This document shows, piece after piece, positions 8,571-17,930 of a stretch of DNA of 62,188 nucleotides. The stretch is taken from assembly GCA_044358835.1 (NCBI GenBank), contig JBIKNF010000011.1, positions 1-62,188 on the forward strand, read 5' to 3'. This DNA is from JAJTHC01 sp044358835 (GTDB taxonomy: Bacteria > Cyanobacteriota > Vampirovibrionia > Vampirovibrionales > JAJTHC01). The notes under the pieces are model-generated. The model did not search any database. It saw nothing but the letters and a program-made list of their open reading frames with translations, and was not told the origin of the DNA. A program made the translations under genes and the position numbers. How positions within the stretch are numbered: the stretch's first letter is position 1; every line of letters starts with the position of its first letter.

Positions 8571-9677
8571 GTGCAAAAACGTCGAGTACTGGTCGCCACA
8601 GGCGGTGGAGACTGCCCCGGATTAAACGCCGTTATTCGAGCCATTGTTAAACGTTTTGACCATGAAGAAGAATGGGAAGTGCTCGGTAGTATGGAAGCCT
8701 TCAACGGCGTATTGAAAGACCCGATGGAAGTGATGCTCTTGGACGATGCGGCGGTCAGTGGCATTCATATTCGGGGCGGTACGATTTTAAAAACCACCAA
8801 CAAAGGCGGCCCTTTGGCGTGGCCTGTGGTGGATGCCGATGGCAGTTGGCATACCGAAGATCGTGTGGAAGACATGAAAGAACGTTTAGACAAATTGGGC
8901 GTTGAAGCGGTCATTTCCATTGGTGGCGAGGGATCTATGGATATTGCCTATAAGCTCCAACAGCGAGGCATCAATATGGTGGGCGTCCCCAAAACCATTG
9001 ACAACGATCTTTCCGCAACGGACGTGACCTTTGGCTTTCAAACCGCTGTTGAAATCGCCACAGAAGCCGTGGATCGTTTGGTGACGACCGCTTCGTCTCA
9101 TAACCGCTTGATGATTTTGGAAGTCATGGGACGTCACGCAGGCTGGATCGCACTTTCCGCTGCTATCGCTGGCGGAGCGGATGTTGCCCTCATCCCTGAA
9201 ATCCCTTACAGTGTAGACGGTGTAGCGGCTAAAATCAAATCGCAAATGGAACAAGAAGGCTTTGCCATTGTGGTGATCGCCGAAGGGGCAAAAGCCAAAG
9301 ACGGCGATGTCGTCAGTAAAGCTTCTACTGAAGTGGGCTATGCCAACGTGCTTTACGGGGGGGTGGGGCATCAGTTGAATGAAGAGCTAAAAAAACGCTT
9401 GGATCTCGATAGTCGTGTGATGATTTTGGGTCACTTACAACGCGGCGGAACCCCGTGTGCGTATGACCGTATTTTGTCCACTCAGTTTGGTGTTAAAGCT
9501 GCTGAAATGGTGCTTTCAGGCGACTTTGGCAAAATGGCATCTTACCACAATAACACGGTCATTGCCGTTCCCTTAGAACAAGCCATTAGTGAATATAACT
9601 TCGTCAAGCAAGACAGCGACCTCGTTCACGCCGCTCGTGGTTCCAACATCTGCTTGGGTGACAAACATTTTAGATAA
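8571..9677 (+). CDS. pfkA: 6-phosphofructokinase, PfkA superfamily (mixed-substrate group III type)
   Basis: Phosphorylates fructose 6-phosphate to fructose 1,6-bisphosphate in glycolysis. The 368-residue protein shows the phosphate-donor loop GGGDCPGLN (residues 11-19), the GGEGS motif (118-122), and PKTIDNDL (140-147) with the catalytic Asp. MGRHAGW and the sugar-phosphate site EVMGRHAGW also match. Gly after GGE favours ATP as donor, because pyrophosphate enzymes usually carry GGDD there. PKTIDND rather than PGTIDND points to the long mixed-substrate subgroup. It starts with GTG preceded by GAGGAG. An ABC exporter gene follows closely. Confidence 0.87.
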   Translation: MQKRRVLVATGGGDCPGLNAVIRAIVKRFDHEEEWEVLGSMEAFNGVLKDPMEVMLLDDAAVSGIHIRGGTILKTTNKGGPLAWPVVDADGSWHTEDRVEDMKERLDKLGVEAVISIGGEGSMDIAYKLQQRGINMVGVPKTIDNDLSATDVTFGFQTAVEIATEAVDRLVTTASSHNRLMILEVMGRHAGWIALSAAIAGGADVALIPEIPYSVDGVAAKIKSQMEQEGFAIVVIAEGAKAKDGDVVSKASTEVGYANVLYGGVGHQLNEELKKRLDLDSRVMILGHLQRGGTPCAYDRILSTQFGVKAAEMVLSGDFGKMASYHNNTVIAVPLEQAISEYNFVKQDSDLVHAARGSNICLGDKHFR

Positions 9678-9696
9678 AGCCCATGACTCTACTTTT

Positions 9697-11571
9697 ATGA
9701 CGCATCACTACTTAAGCGGTTTTAAAAACACGTTTTTCTCAATCAAAGCGTATCAACGCTTATGGCCTTATGTGGCACCTTCTTTGCCGTTGTTTTTACT
9801 GGCCATGCTATGTGCCATTATGGTGGGTTTGTTGGATGCCATGATGCCTTTGGCCATTAAACTTTTTATGGATACCATTTTTGAACATAAAAATCTACTC
9901 GAAGTTTTACAATCCTTACCGGCGTGGGTGTCGCCCTTTTTAAGTGTTTTAAAGCCTTATGAATCGAGTTTGGCACAAATAAACCTTATTGAAAAAGCCT
10001 TTTATATTCCTGTAGGTATTGTGCTTTTTACGATTGTTCAGGGGGTGTTTAACTACACGTCTAATGTCGCCAATTCCATTGTGCGGGTGGATGTAAGCCA
10101 GCGACTTAAACAAGATTTGTTTTCAAAACTGCTTAATTATGAAGCCACTTGGTACGATGGATCTTCAAGCGGGGAAGTGATTTCACACTTTTGTGGAGAT
10201 TCCGATACCGCCACAGCAGGTTTGACCGATATTTTAAAAACCTCCACGATTCGCTTTTTCAGTGTGGCAGGGCTGGCCTTAACGTTACTGGGCTTGTCTC
10301 CAAAACTGGCGTTTATTGCTTTGGGCGTTTTAGGAACAATTGTGATTCCGATTAGTTTTTCTCGCAAGTACCTTAAACGCGTCAGTGAACAAAGTCTTCA
10401 TGCCAACACGCAATTAACCATTCCCTATATTGAAGCCTTGCAAGGCAACCGAGTCATTAAGCTTTTTCAGCTTCAGTTGCATCAGTTAAACATGCTTAAA
10501 ACCGCTTTAAAGGTGGTGCGAAAGGTCAGCATTCGCATGGCTCAAATTTCAGGGGTTTTAACCCCTCTAATGCACACCATTGCAGGCTTAGGTATTGGGC
10601 TTGTGTTGTACTATGGTTCCATTCTCATTCAAGACGGTACCCTTTCAGCTGGTGGATTTGCGGCCTTTATTACATCGCTTATTTTGCTTTACACGCCCGT
10701 TAAAAGCTTGGGTAACTCTTCTACACAATTTCATTTGGCCTTTATTGCCTTAGAACGTGTGTTTGCTCGAATAGACAGGCCCATTGAAGCAACCCCTGTG
10801 GGTCAGGTTCACACCACTCACTTACAAAAAGCGATTGAAATTAAAGACCTTTCTTTTCAGTATCGTCCCCATTTACCTTGGGTATTAAAGCATATTAATC
10901 TGACCATTCACAAAGGCCAAAGTGTCGCCTTTGTGGGAGGCTCAGGCAGTGGAAAATCGACGCTGGCTCACTTACTACTTCGCTTGTATGATCCAAGCAA
11001 AGGCGCTATATTCATTGATGGAACCCCCATTCATGACATTGAAGAAGCTGCGTTCAGGCATCTAGTTAGTGCCGTCTTTCAAGACAATTTCATTTTTCAC
11101 GGCACGTTGCGAGACAATTTACTGCTGATTAAACCTTCCGCAACAGAAGACGAATTGAAGCAAGCCTTGGCCAATGCCTATTTGTTAGACATGGTTGAAA
11201 ACCAGTTACCCAATGGTTTAGACACCGTTTTAGGAGAGCGGGGGGTTTTACTTTCAGGCGGGCAGCGCCAACGTCTCGCTATTGCGCGTGCCTTACTTCG
11301 CAATGCCCCTATTTTGGTTTTAGATGAAGCCACTTCAGCGCTAGACAACGAAAGCGAACGCATGGTCCAGCAAGCCATTGACGTTTTAATGCGCGAGCGC
11401 ACGGTGATTGTAATTGCCCATCGACTCAGTACGATTCAACATTGTGATCTCATTGCGGTGATGAATCACGGGGAGATTGTGGAAACAGGGACTCATCAAA
11501 GCTTGTTAGCGCAAAATGGGGCTTATGCCAAACTTCATCGTTCTGGGGACGATTTGATGGTGTCGTTGTAA
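9697..11571 (+). CDS. MsbA-like ABC exporter (permease-ATPase half transporter)
   Basis: A 624-residue half transporter: an N-terminal six-helix type I exporter domain (roughly residues 20-320) fused to a nucleotide-binding domain. The ATPase motifs are complete: Walker A GGSGSGKST, Q-loop in AVFQDNF, signature LSGGQRQR, Walker B ILVLDEATSALD, and H-loop IAHRLST. It would work as a homodimer in the inner membrane. The family includes the lipid A flippase MsbA and drug exporters; the sequence alone does not choose between them. The ATG at 9697 follows the phosphofructokinase stop by 19 bases. I see no clear SD, so an upstream GTG inside the previous gene remains possible. Confidence 0.83.
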   Translation: MTHHYLSGFKNTFFSIKAYQRLWPYVAPSLPLFLLAMLCAIMVGLLDAMMPLAIKLFMDTIFEHKNLLEVLQSLPAWVSPFLSVLKPYESSLAQINLIEKAFYIPVGIVLFTIVQGVFNYTSNVANSIVRVDVSQRLKQDLFSKLLNYEATWYDGSSSGEVISHFCGDSDTATAGLTDILKTSTIRFFSVAGLALTLLGLSPKLAFIALGVLGTIVIPISFSRKYLKRVSEQSLHANTQLTIPYIEALQGNRVIKLFQLQLHQLNMLKTALKVVRKVSIRMAQISGVLTPLMHTIAGLGIGLVLYYGSILIQDGTLSAGGFAAFITSLILLYTPVKSLGNSSTQFHLAFIALERVFARIDRPIEATPVGQVHTTHLQKAIEIKDLSFQYRPHLPWVLKHINLTIHKGQSVAFVGGSGSGKSTLAHLLLRLYDPSKGAIFIDGTPIHDIEEAAFRHLVSAVFQDNFIFHGTLRDNLLLIKPSATEDELKQALANAYLLDMVENQLPNGLDTVLGERGVLLSGGQRQRLAIARALLRNAPILVLDEATSALDNESERMVQQAIDVLMRERTVIVIAHRLSTIQHCDLIAVMNHGEIVETGTHQSLLAQNGAYAKLHRSGDDLMVSL

Positions 11572-11598
11572 GTTCAACTTAGCCTTCCACCCCAGACT

Positions 11599-11627
11599 TT
11601 GAAAGAACCCTTTGCTTGTGTTTTAAT
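11599..11627 (+). promoter_or_regulatory. Predicted hisG promoter
   Basis: TTGAAA followed after 17 bases by TTTAAT (or after 18 by TTAATA), ending 43 bases before the hisG start. This is a prediction from consensus only. Confidence 0.42.
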
Positions 11628-11670
11628 AATAACGTGCATTCTTAAAAAGCTTAAAAAAAGGATATTCAAC

Positions 11671-12561
11671 ATGACCACTGAACAAACGCCTACCCTTAAA
11701 TTGGTTTTACCCAAAGGGCGTATTCAAGAAAAAGTACTGGCCTTGCTGGGTAACATTGGGGTGAAGTTCAAGTCCACCAGCCGGAGTTACCGCCCACAAT
11801 GTAGTGACGCCTACATAGAAGCAAAAATCATGAAAGCCCAAAACATTCCTGCTTTAGTGGAACTGGGGCGTCATGATTGTGGCTTTACAGGGGGAGACTG
11901 GATTTATGAACATCAAGCCGATGTCGTCACTGTGCTTGATTTGGGATATGATCCCGTTCAAATTGTGGCCGCCATTCCTGAAGACTTACTCAATAGCGAA
12001 GGAAATCCCTTTGAAAATAAAAGCCGTCAAATTGTGGTGGCCAGCGAATACAAGCGATGCACTGAAGACTTCATCAAAAAGCATGCCCTAAACGCGGTTT
12101 ACTTACAAAGTTACGGCGCCACAGAAGCGTTTCCGCCTGAAGATGCCGATATTATTGTAGACAATACCGCCACAGGCACCACGCTTCGTATGAATCGTTT
12201 GGCGATTGTGGATGTTATTACCACGTCGACGACTCGCTTTATAGCGAGCAAACAAGCCATGAACGATCCGGCCAAGCGTCAAAAAATCGAAGAAATGAAA
12301 ATGCTGATGGAAGCGACCTTACGGGCCACACAACGCGTGTTACTAGAAATGAACGTGAGTACGACGGCTTTTGACGGCGTGATTGCCTTACTGGCGGGCC
12401 ATTCCATGAACTCCCCCACGGTGAGTGACTTGTACAACCAAGAAGGCTTTGCGGTTAAAGTGGCTGTGCCTGCCAAGCAAGTCCATGTGTTGATCCCTGA
12501 ACTCGTAAAAGCGGGTGCCACCGATATTTTAGAATATAAGTTAGAAAAAATGGTGCCGTAG
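11671..12561 (+). CDS. hisG: ATP phosphoribosyltransferase, long form
   Basis: First enzyme of histidine biosynthesis, joining ATP and PRPP. The 296-residue product begins KLVLPKGRIQEKVLALL, as in the HisG family, and carries the PRPP-site segment DADIIVDNTATGTTLRMN. The C-terminal part (about residues 220-296, ending in HVLIPELVKAGATDILEYKL) is the ACT-like regulatory domain of the long form. This form is feedback-inhibited by histidine and needs no HisZ. AAAAAAAGGA lies upstream of the ATG at 11671, which rules out an earlier in-frame ATG at 11599. No other his genes are nearby, so the pathway is scattered. Confidence 0.93.
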   Translation: MTTEQTPTLKLVLPKGRIQEKVLALLGNIGVKFKSTSRSYRPQCSDAYIEAKIMKAQNIPALVELGRHDCGFTGGDWIYEHQADVVTVLDLGYDPVQIVAAIPEDLLNSEGNPFENKSRQIVVASEYKRCTEDFIKKHALNAVYLQSYGATEAFPPEDADIIVDNTATGTTLRMNRLAIVDVITTSTTRFIASKQAMNDPAKRQKIEEMKMLMEATLRATQRVLLEMNVSTTAFDGVIALLAGHSMNSPTVSDLYNQEGFAVKVAVPAKQVHVLIPELVKAGATDILEYKLEKMVP

Positions 12562-12602
12562 TAGGTGAACTTCGATTAGCCCAATAGATTCACCCCCTTT
12601 GC

Positions 12603-12631
12603 TTGTGAACTTTTGTAAACTGTGGGATAAT
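12603..12631 (+). promoter_or_regulatory. Predicted leuS promoter
   Basis: TTGTGA and GATAAT hexamers are separated by exactly 17 bases. Transcription would begin near 12638, about 25 bases before the leuS ATG at 12663. This also argues against an upstream in-frame ATG at 12630, which would lie inside the promoter. Confidence 0.58.
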
Positions 12632-12662
12632 GGAGTGGTTTAATCAATGCGGAGCTTCCCCC

Positions 12663-15161
12663 ATGCTAGACGATATTTTACAACTGGATTTCTACGCCCC
12701 AAGTCAAATAGAGCCCAAATGGCAACACCACTGGGCCACCCAAAAACAACACGACACCAACATTCACGACTCCAGCAAGCCCAAATACTATGTGCTTTCC
12801 ATGTTTCCCTACCCTTCAGGGAAGTTGCACATGGGGCATGTGCGTAATTACGCCATTACGGATGTCATTGCTCGCTATAAGAAGATGCAAGGCTATAACG
12901 TGCTTCACCCCATGGGGTGGGACAGCTTCGGCCTGCCTGCTGAAAATGCTGCCATTCAACACGGGGTGCCTCCCAAAGGCTGGACGTTTGACAACATTGC
13001 AAATATGCAGAAGGAACTGAACTCGCTCGGCTTGATGTACGACTGGAATCGAGAAATTTATACGTGCCGTGAAGATTATTATAAGTGGACGCAATGGATT
13101 TTCTTGTTTTTGTACAAACAAGGGTTGGCCTATAAAAAAGAAGCCCCTGTCAATTGGGATCCCATTGATCAGACCGTGCTGGCTAATGAACAAGTCATTG
13201 ACGGAAAAAGCTGGCGAAGTGGGGCAGTGGTTGAAAAACGCAACATGAGCCAATGGTTCTTTAAAATCACCGCTTATGCGGATGAGTTACTCGATGGGAT
13301 TGCTCAACTTGAAGGCTGGCCTGATCGCGTTAAATCCATGCAAGCCAACTGGATTGATCGTTCCATTGGCGCCAACATTACTTTTGAAATTTCAGGCACC
13401 GATGAAGCCTTTAGCATTTTCACCACTCGGCCAGACACCATTTACGGGGCAACGTTTTGTACACTTGCTCCTGAACACCCCTTGCTTGAACAAATCGTGA
13501 CGACTGAACAACGTGAAACGGTTCGTGCGTATCAGGCGTCGGTGAAAAATTTGTCAGACATTGAACGCAGTTCGCTGACTCGAGAGAAAACGGGCGTCTT
13601 TACAGGCGCGTTTGCGGTAAATCCGTACACACAGCAAAACATCCCGATTTGGGTGAGCGATTATGTACTTATGGAATACGGCACAGGCGCCGTGATGGCG
13701 GTACCCGCCCATGATGATCGAGATTTTGCCTTTGCCACAAAGTTTGACTTAGGAATTGTTGAAGTGGTTCGAGCAAAAGGGAAGGATTCGAGTGAACTTT
13801 TTCAAGCTTATACGGATGAAGGGGTACTCATCAATTCTGACACCTTCAATGGACTTTCTTCACTTGAAGCGAAACACGCCATTGTTGAAAAAGGGGTGCG
13901 AGAAGGGGTTGCGTCTAAAAAGGTGCAGTATCGTTTGCGGGATTGGTTGGTGTCTCGTCAACGTTATTGGGGGGCGCCTATTCCCATGATTCATTGCAAA
14001 GAATGTGGAGTGGTGCCTGTGCCTGAAGCGGATCTACCCGTCATATTACCCGAAGATGTGGCCTTTAGCGGAGCAGGAGGCTCGCCTTTGGCAAAGCATG
14101 ACGCGTGGCTGAATGTGCCTTGCCCCACCTGTGGAAAACCCGCCACGCGTGAAACGGACACCATGGACACTTTCGTTTGTTCAAGTTGGTACTATTTGCG
14201 TTATGTGGATCCACACAATGAGCGTGCGATTTTTGATTCGGATTTGGTGAATCAGTGGTTGCCTGTGGATCAATACGTGGGGGGGGTTGAACATGCCATT
14301 TTACACCTGTTGTATTCGAGATTTTTCACAAAAGCTTTGCATCGTGGTGGGTTGATTAATTTTGATGAGCCGTTTAAAAACCTGTTGACCCAAGGCATGG
14401 TGCTTAAAGACGGTTCAAAAATGTCTAAATCTAAGGGCAACATTGTTTCGCCTGTTGAAATTATTAAAGACTATGGCGCGGATGCAGCCCGATTCTTTAT
14501 TCTGAGTGATTCTCCTCCTGCGGCCGATTTTGATTGGAAAGATTCGGCGGTAGAAGGCTGTTACAAGTTTTTGCGTCGTGTGTGGCAAAGCATTGTCACG
14601 CATCAGCACGCCGTTGATTTTAGCCTAGAAGTCCCTGCGTACAGTAGTTTAGAAGGGCCCGCACGCCACTTGTTTCAAGAAAGCAATAAGGCGATTGTAG
14701 GCGTTACCCAAGACTTAGATGAAGGGTTTCAATTCAACACCATTATGGCCAAATTACGAGCCTTTGCCCATGTTTTTGCTAAATACACGCCTCAATCACC
14801 TAAAGATGCCGTTTTTACCTATGCGGTGGAAACATTTTTAAAACTCTCTGCCCCGATTACGCCCCATTTTAGTGAAGAATTATGGCACAAGCTTGGCGGT
14901 GAAGGCAGTATTCATCATCAATCATGGTGTGTGGCCCTTCAAGAAGCACTGGTGGCGGATGAAGTTACGGTTGTCTTTCAAGTCAATGGTAAATTGCGAG
15001 ACAAAGTTTCTGTGGCGTTAGACACCGATAAAGACACCCTTGAAACATTGGCCAAAGCTTCCCCAGCGGTGCAAAAGTTTCTTGAAGGCATGACGATCGT
15101 CAAAGTCATTGTGGTTCCCAACAAACTGGTGAACATCGTCGTCAAAGCCAAAAGCGAATAA
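12663..15161 (+). CDS. leuS: Leucyl-tRNA synthetase
   Basis: Charges tRNA-Leu in the cytoplasm. The 832-residue class I synthetase shows HMGH (residues 56-59) and KMSKSKGN in the Rossmann fold. The CP1 editing domain has FTTRPDTIYGATF and the HDDRDF Asp that protects leucine. A zinc-binding Cys set (CKECG, CPTCG) and a C-terminal anticodon and tRNA-binding part (VNGKLRDKV) are also present. GGAG sits eight bases before the ATG at 12663. murD follows after 31 bases. Confidence 0.96.
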   Translation: MLDDILQLDFYAPSQIEPKWQHHWATQKQHDTNIHDSSKPKYYVLSMFPYPSGKLHMGHVRNYAITDVIARYKKMQGYNVLHPMGWDSFGLPAENAAIQHGVPPKGWTFDNIANMQKELNSLGLMYDWNREIYTCREDYYKWTQWIFLFLYKQGLAYKKEAPVNWDPIDQTVLANEQVIDGKSWRSGAVVEKRNMSQWFFKITAYADELLDGIAQLEGWPDRVKSMQANWIDRSIGANITFEISGTDEAFSIFTTRPDTIYGATFCTLAPEHPLLEQIVTTEQRETVRAYQASVKNLSDIERSSLTREKTGVFTGAFAVNPYTQQNIPIWVSDYVLMEYGTGAVMAVPAHDDRDFAFATKFDLGIVEVVRAKGKDSSELFQAYTDEGVLINSDTFNGLSSLEAKHAIVEKGVREGVASKKVQYRLRDWLVSRQRYWGAPIPMIHCKECGVVPVPEADLPVILPEDVAFSGAGGSPLAKHDAWLNVPCPTCGKPATRETDTMDTFVCSSWYYLRYVDPHNERAIFDSDLVNQWLPVDQYVGGVEHAILHLLYSRFFTKALHRGGLINFDEPFKNLLTQGMVLKDGSKMSKSKGNIVSPVEIIKDYGADAARFFILSDSPPAADFDWKDSAVEGCYKFLRRVWQSIVTHQHAVDFSLEVPAYSSLEGPARHLFQESNKAIVGVTQDLDEGFQFNTIMAKLRAFAHVFAKYTPQSPKDAVFTYAVETFLKLSAPITPHFSEELWHKLGGEGSIHHQSWCVALQEALVADEVTVVFQVNGKLRDKVSVALDTDKDTLETLAKASPAVQKFLEGMTIVKVIVVPNKLVNIVVKAKSE

Positions 15162-15192
15162 GCGTGCAAGTGACTCAAAAGGATGCCCCCAG

Positions 15193-16758
15193 ATGCAATA
15201 TCGTGAAGTGAATCCTCAAGACAAGCAAGAGCAAAGCCAGCTCTTTCAAGTGGAAGAGAGCCCGCTTCAGGCCTTTCGCGTGCCAGCGTCTTTGTCCATT
15301 GTGGGCATTTCAACTTCTGGGCAAGCCGCGGCACGCTTGGCTGTAACGGTTGGGTGTTCCTCGATTCTTTTAAGCGATTCTAATCCTCAAGCCCGCTTGC
15401 AGGATGCCACCTTGGCTCAGTTGTCTGATCAAGTGCATCTTGAAATCGGCTCAAATGATTCGTTACTGCATCATGCCGAAGTGGTGGTGCTTTCCCCAGG
15501 CATTCCCCCCCATTCAGATTTAGTCAACTCCTTAAAAGAAAAAGGCTTTACCCTTCTTTCTGAACCAGATTGGGCTTGTCTGAATCAACCCAAACACGTG
15601 CGTGGGTGGGTTAGTATAACGGGTACGAACGGTAAAAGTACCATTACAAGCTTAATTTCGCACCTTTTGAAGGGCTTAAATCCACAGGTGAAATCAGTTG
15701 CTTGTGGTAACATAGGCCATGCGATTTCAGATGTCGTCGTTGAATCGTTGCTGAATAAAACCCCTGTGCAAATTGTTGCGGAATTAAGTTCTTATCAATT
15801 GTATTATTCGACCCACGTGAAGCAGAAAATCGGGGTTTTTAGTAACTTGACGCCTGACCACCTAAGCTGGCACGGCAGTTGGCAAGCGTATGTCGAAGCA
15901 AAAGCTCGCTTGTTTATTGGCGATTACGCCTGTGAATACGCCGTTTTAAATTTAGATGACCCCATTGCCATGCAATGGCAAAATCAACGTAACCCTTTAA
16001 AGACCATAGGCATTCATACGCGTCCCCATGCTTTAGAAGTCCTTGAAATTCCTCAATTATTTTTCAACGAACACGACGTCCTTGAACTTTATCTCCCTAA
16101 GGCCTTTGAAGAGGCTTTGGCCCCTTTGCGTGACTTTAATTCACTTGAGCTTCGGCGACAGGCTTACCCTGAAACGGGGGGGCATCATACCCAAAATATG
16201 CTCCTTGCCCTAGGCGCCATTTTGTGGGACGCCTTCATTGAAAAAATCCCTCTGACCCACGCCAGTGCTACATCACTCACGCAGGCTTTGGGGTCTTTTC
16301 AAGGGTTGGCTCATCGCTTTGAACGTTTGGCGGTGCCTGCCCCTTATGTGGTCATTAACGATTCTAAGGCCACGAATCCCGAAGCGAGTATTTCTGCCTT
16401 GGGGTGTATCCCCCTCCAGACGCCGGCCATCATACTTGTGGGAGGACTTTCAAAGCACACCCCCTTGCAAGATTGGGCTAAATCATGCCTAGAACGTACC
16501 GCATGCGTATTCTGTTTTGGTCAAGATGCCCCTGAGTTTTTCGACGCCCTTGAACAATCAGGCTACAACAAACCTTTTTATGTGGTGAAAGACTTAAAAG
16601 AGGCCACCCTAAAAGCCTTGACGCTTCAACAATTGCATCCGACTTACCCTGTTATACTGGCGCCAGCCTGTGCCAGCCAAGATGCCTTTAAGGATTTTGA
16701 AGAACGAGGGCGTTTTTTTGAATCCGTTGTTGCAGACTTTTTTAAGGAACTTGCGTGA
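15193..16758 (+). CDS. murD: UDP-N-acetylmuramoyl-L-alanine:D-glutamate ligase
   Basis: Adds D-glutamate to UDP-MurNAc-L-Ala in cytoplasmic peptidoglycan precursor synthesis. The ATP loop SITGTNGKSTITSL lies at about residues 141-154. Next come the carbamylated-Lys/substrate region (NLTPDHLSWHGSW), the HRFE segment, and C-terminal NDSKATNPEAS and GLSKHTPL. At 521 residues it is some 70 longer than usual: about 30 extra residues at the N terminus, and an insertion near residues 290-330 before the GGHHTQNMLLA segment. AAAGGATG precedes the ATG. The stop overlaps the ftsW start (TGATG), a typical division and cell-wall gene arrangement. Confidence 0.92.
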   Translation: MQYREVNPQDKQEQSQLFQVEESPLQAFRVPASLSIVGISTSGQAAARLAVTVGCSSILLSDSNPQARLQDATLAQLSDQVHLEIGSNDSLLHHAEVVVLSPGIPPHSDLVNSLKEKGFTLLSEPDWACLNQPKHVRGWVSITGTNGKSTITSLISHLLKGLNPQVKSVACGNIGHAISDVVVESLLNKTPVQIVAELSSYQLYYSTHVKQKIGVFSNLTPDHLSWHGSWQAYVEAKARLFIGDYACEYAVLNLDDPIAMQWQNQRNPLKTIGIHTRPHALEVLEIPQLFFNEHDVLELYLPKAFEEALAPLRDFNSLELRRQAYPETGGHHTQNMLLALGAILWDAFIEKIPLTHASATSLTQALGSFQGLAHRFERLAVPAPYVVINDSKATNPEASISALGCIPLQTPAIILVGGLSKHTPLQDWAKSCLERTACVFCFGQDAPEFFDALEQSGYNKPFYVVKDLKEATLKALTLQQLHPTYPVILAPACASQDAFKDFEERGRFFESVVADFFKELA

Positions 16759-17930
16759 TGAATAGCCCACTAATCAGAACAAACACACGTCCTCATAAAG
16801 GACTTCTTCCCTTTTTGAAGAATGCTTGGCAGGGCTTTTACGAACCCTTTAAGGCGGACACCCAACTTTTTTGGGTGACATTGGCCTTATGTGTATTTGG
16901 ATTGCTGGTTTTATTTAGTGCTTCAGCCCATTATGGGGCAGAACTCAACGATTCTAAGCTGTATTTTGTGTTGAGACAGGCCCTTTATATGGCGGTTGGT
17001 TTTTTGTTAATGTGGATTTTAGCGGGATTTAAAGAAGCACGACTCAAGCAAAGGGTCTGGGTGTTTGCCTGGGTTACTTTAGGGCTACTTCTTTTAACGC
17101 AATGGGTGGGAGACACGGCTAATGGCTCGGAACGATGGCTCAGCATTGGTCCTATTCGTTTTCAAACCTCTGAACTCGCCAAACCAGCGGTCGCCTTATT
17201 GCTGGCATGGGCATTAAGCGATCAATCGCATCGACGTTTAGAACGCGTGGTGACGGCAAGCGTGATGTGTTTGGCTATTATCGGGTTGATTTTCAAGCAA
17301 CCCAACTTAAGTATAACACTCCTGTTGAGTTCCGCTTTTTTAGGCGTGACTTTTATGGCAGGCACCCCGACTTGGTTCTATGTGGGGGGGCTTCCCTTGG
17401 GCTTTTGGCTGCTTTTTGAAAAAATTAAGCATACCCCCTATCAATGGCGACGCATTGAAGGCTGGCTCAATCCGTGGAACGATCCGCAGGATGTGGGCTA
17501 TAACATTATTCAGAGTTTTTACGCCATTTCCAGTGGGGGCTTGCTTGGAACAGGCTACGGCAATTCTGTGCAAAAATTATTTTACTTGCCCTTTCAACAT
17601 ACCGATTTTATTTTTGCCATTATTTGCGATGAACTGGGGTTTTTAGGGGCGATGGTGACGCTTAGTTTTTACGGCTGGTTGGCGCTTCGTGGTTTTAACA
17701 TTAGTCGCAGTGCAGAAACGCCCTTTAAGCAGTTATTGGCCTTTGCTTTGACGTGGATGCTCGTCGTACAAGCGCTCATCAATATCTGTGTCGCCATAGG
17801 GTTATTCCCTGTAACAGGGGTTACGTTGCCCTTAATTAGTTATGGTGGTACTAGTGTGGTGGTGACTTTAGGGATGATTGGTTTATTATTTTCACTGTTA
17901 CAACGTGAAAAAAGCGTTCATACTATTTAG
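16758..17930 (+). CDS. ftsW: SEDS-family peptidoglycan glycosyltransferase FtsW
   Basis: Inner-membrane glycosyltransferase that polymerises lipid II at the division septum with its class B PBP. The 390-residue protein has about ten transmembrane helices and the SEDS signatures: NGSERWLSIGPIRFQTSELAK (read here in overlapping parts), the large periplasmic loop with GYNIIQSFYAISSGGL, and the C-terminal LPLISYGGTS. The adjacent murD favours FtsW over RodA. The start is the ATG in TGATG at 16758; a GTG three bases earlier is also possible. The stop codon TAG lies within the terminal repeat of the non-coding element that follows, so the insertion may have set the final codons. Confidence 0.9.
   Translation: MNSPLIRTNTRPHKGLLPFLKNAWQGFYEPFKADTQLFWVTLALCVFGLLVLFSASAHYGAELNDSKLYFVLRQALYMAVGFLLMWILAGFKEARLKQRVWVFAWVTLGLLLLTQWVGDTANGSERWLSIGPIRFQTSELAKPAVALLLAWALSDQSHRRLERVVTASVMCLAIIGLIFKQPNLSITLLLSSAFLGVTFMAGTPTWFYVGGLPLGFWLLFEKIKHTPYQWRRIEGWLNPWNDPQDVGYNIIQSFYAISSGGLLGTGYGNSVQKLFYLPFQHTDFIFAIICDELGFLGAMVTLSFYGWLALRGFNISRSAETPFKQLLAFALTWMLVVQALINICVAIGLFPVTGVTLPLISYGGTSVVVTLGMIGLLFSLLQREKSVHTI

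Noticed and set aside
8886..9371. Long antisense open frame inside phosphofructokinase
   Set aside because: The sense strand has complete family motifs; the antisense frame lacks an SD and any recognisable domain.
9589..9696. An earlier start for the ABC exporter
   Set aside because: It would overlap the phosphofructokinase end by about 90 bases and adds a tail not typical of the family. The ATG at 9697 fits better, although its SD is poor.
12564..12594. Hairpin GGTGAA/TTCACC as a hisG terminator
   Set aside because: The stem is only six bases with a 19-base loop and no real T tract.
12630..12662. Upstream in-frame ATG for leuS
   Set aside because: It lies within the predicted -10 element, and the ATG at 12663 has GGAG at eight bases.
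12816..13253. Antisense open frame inside leuS
   Set aside because: It is a shadow of a highly conserved gene, with no independent support.
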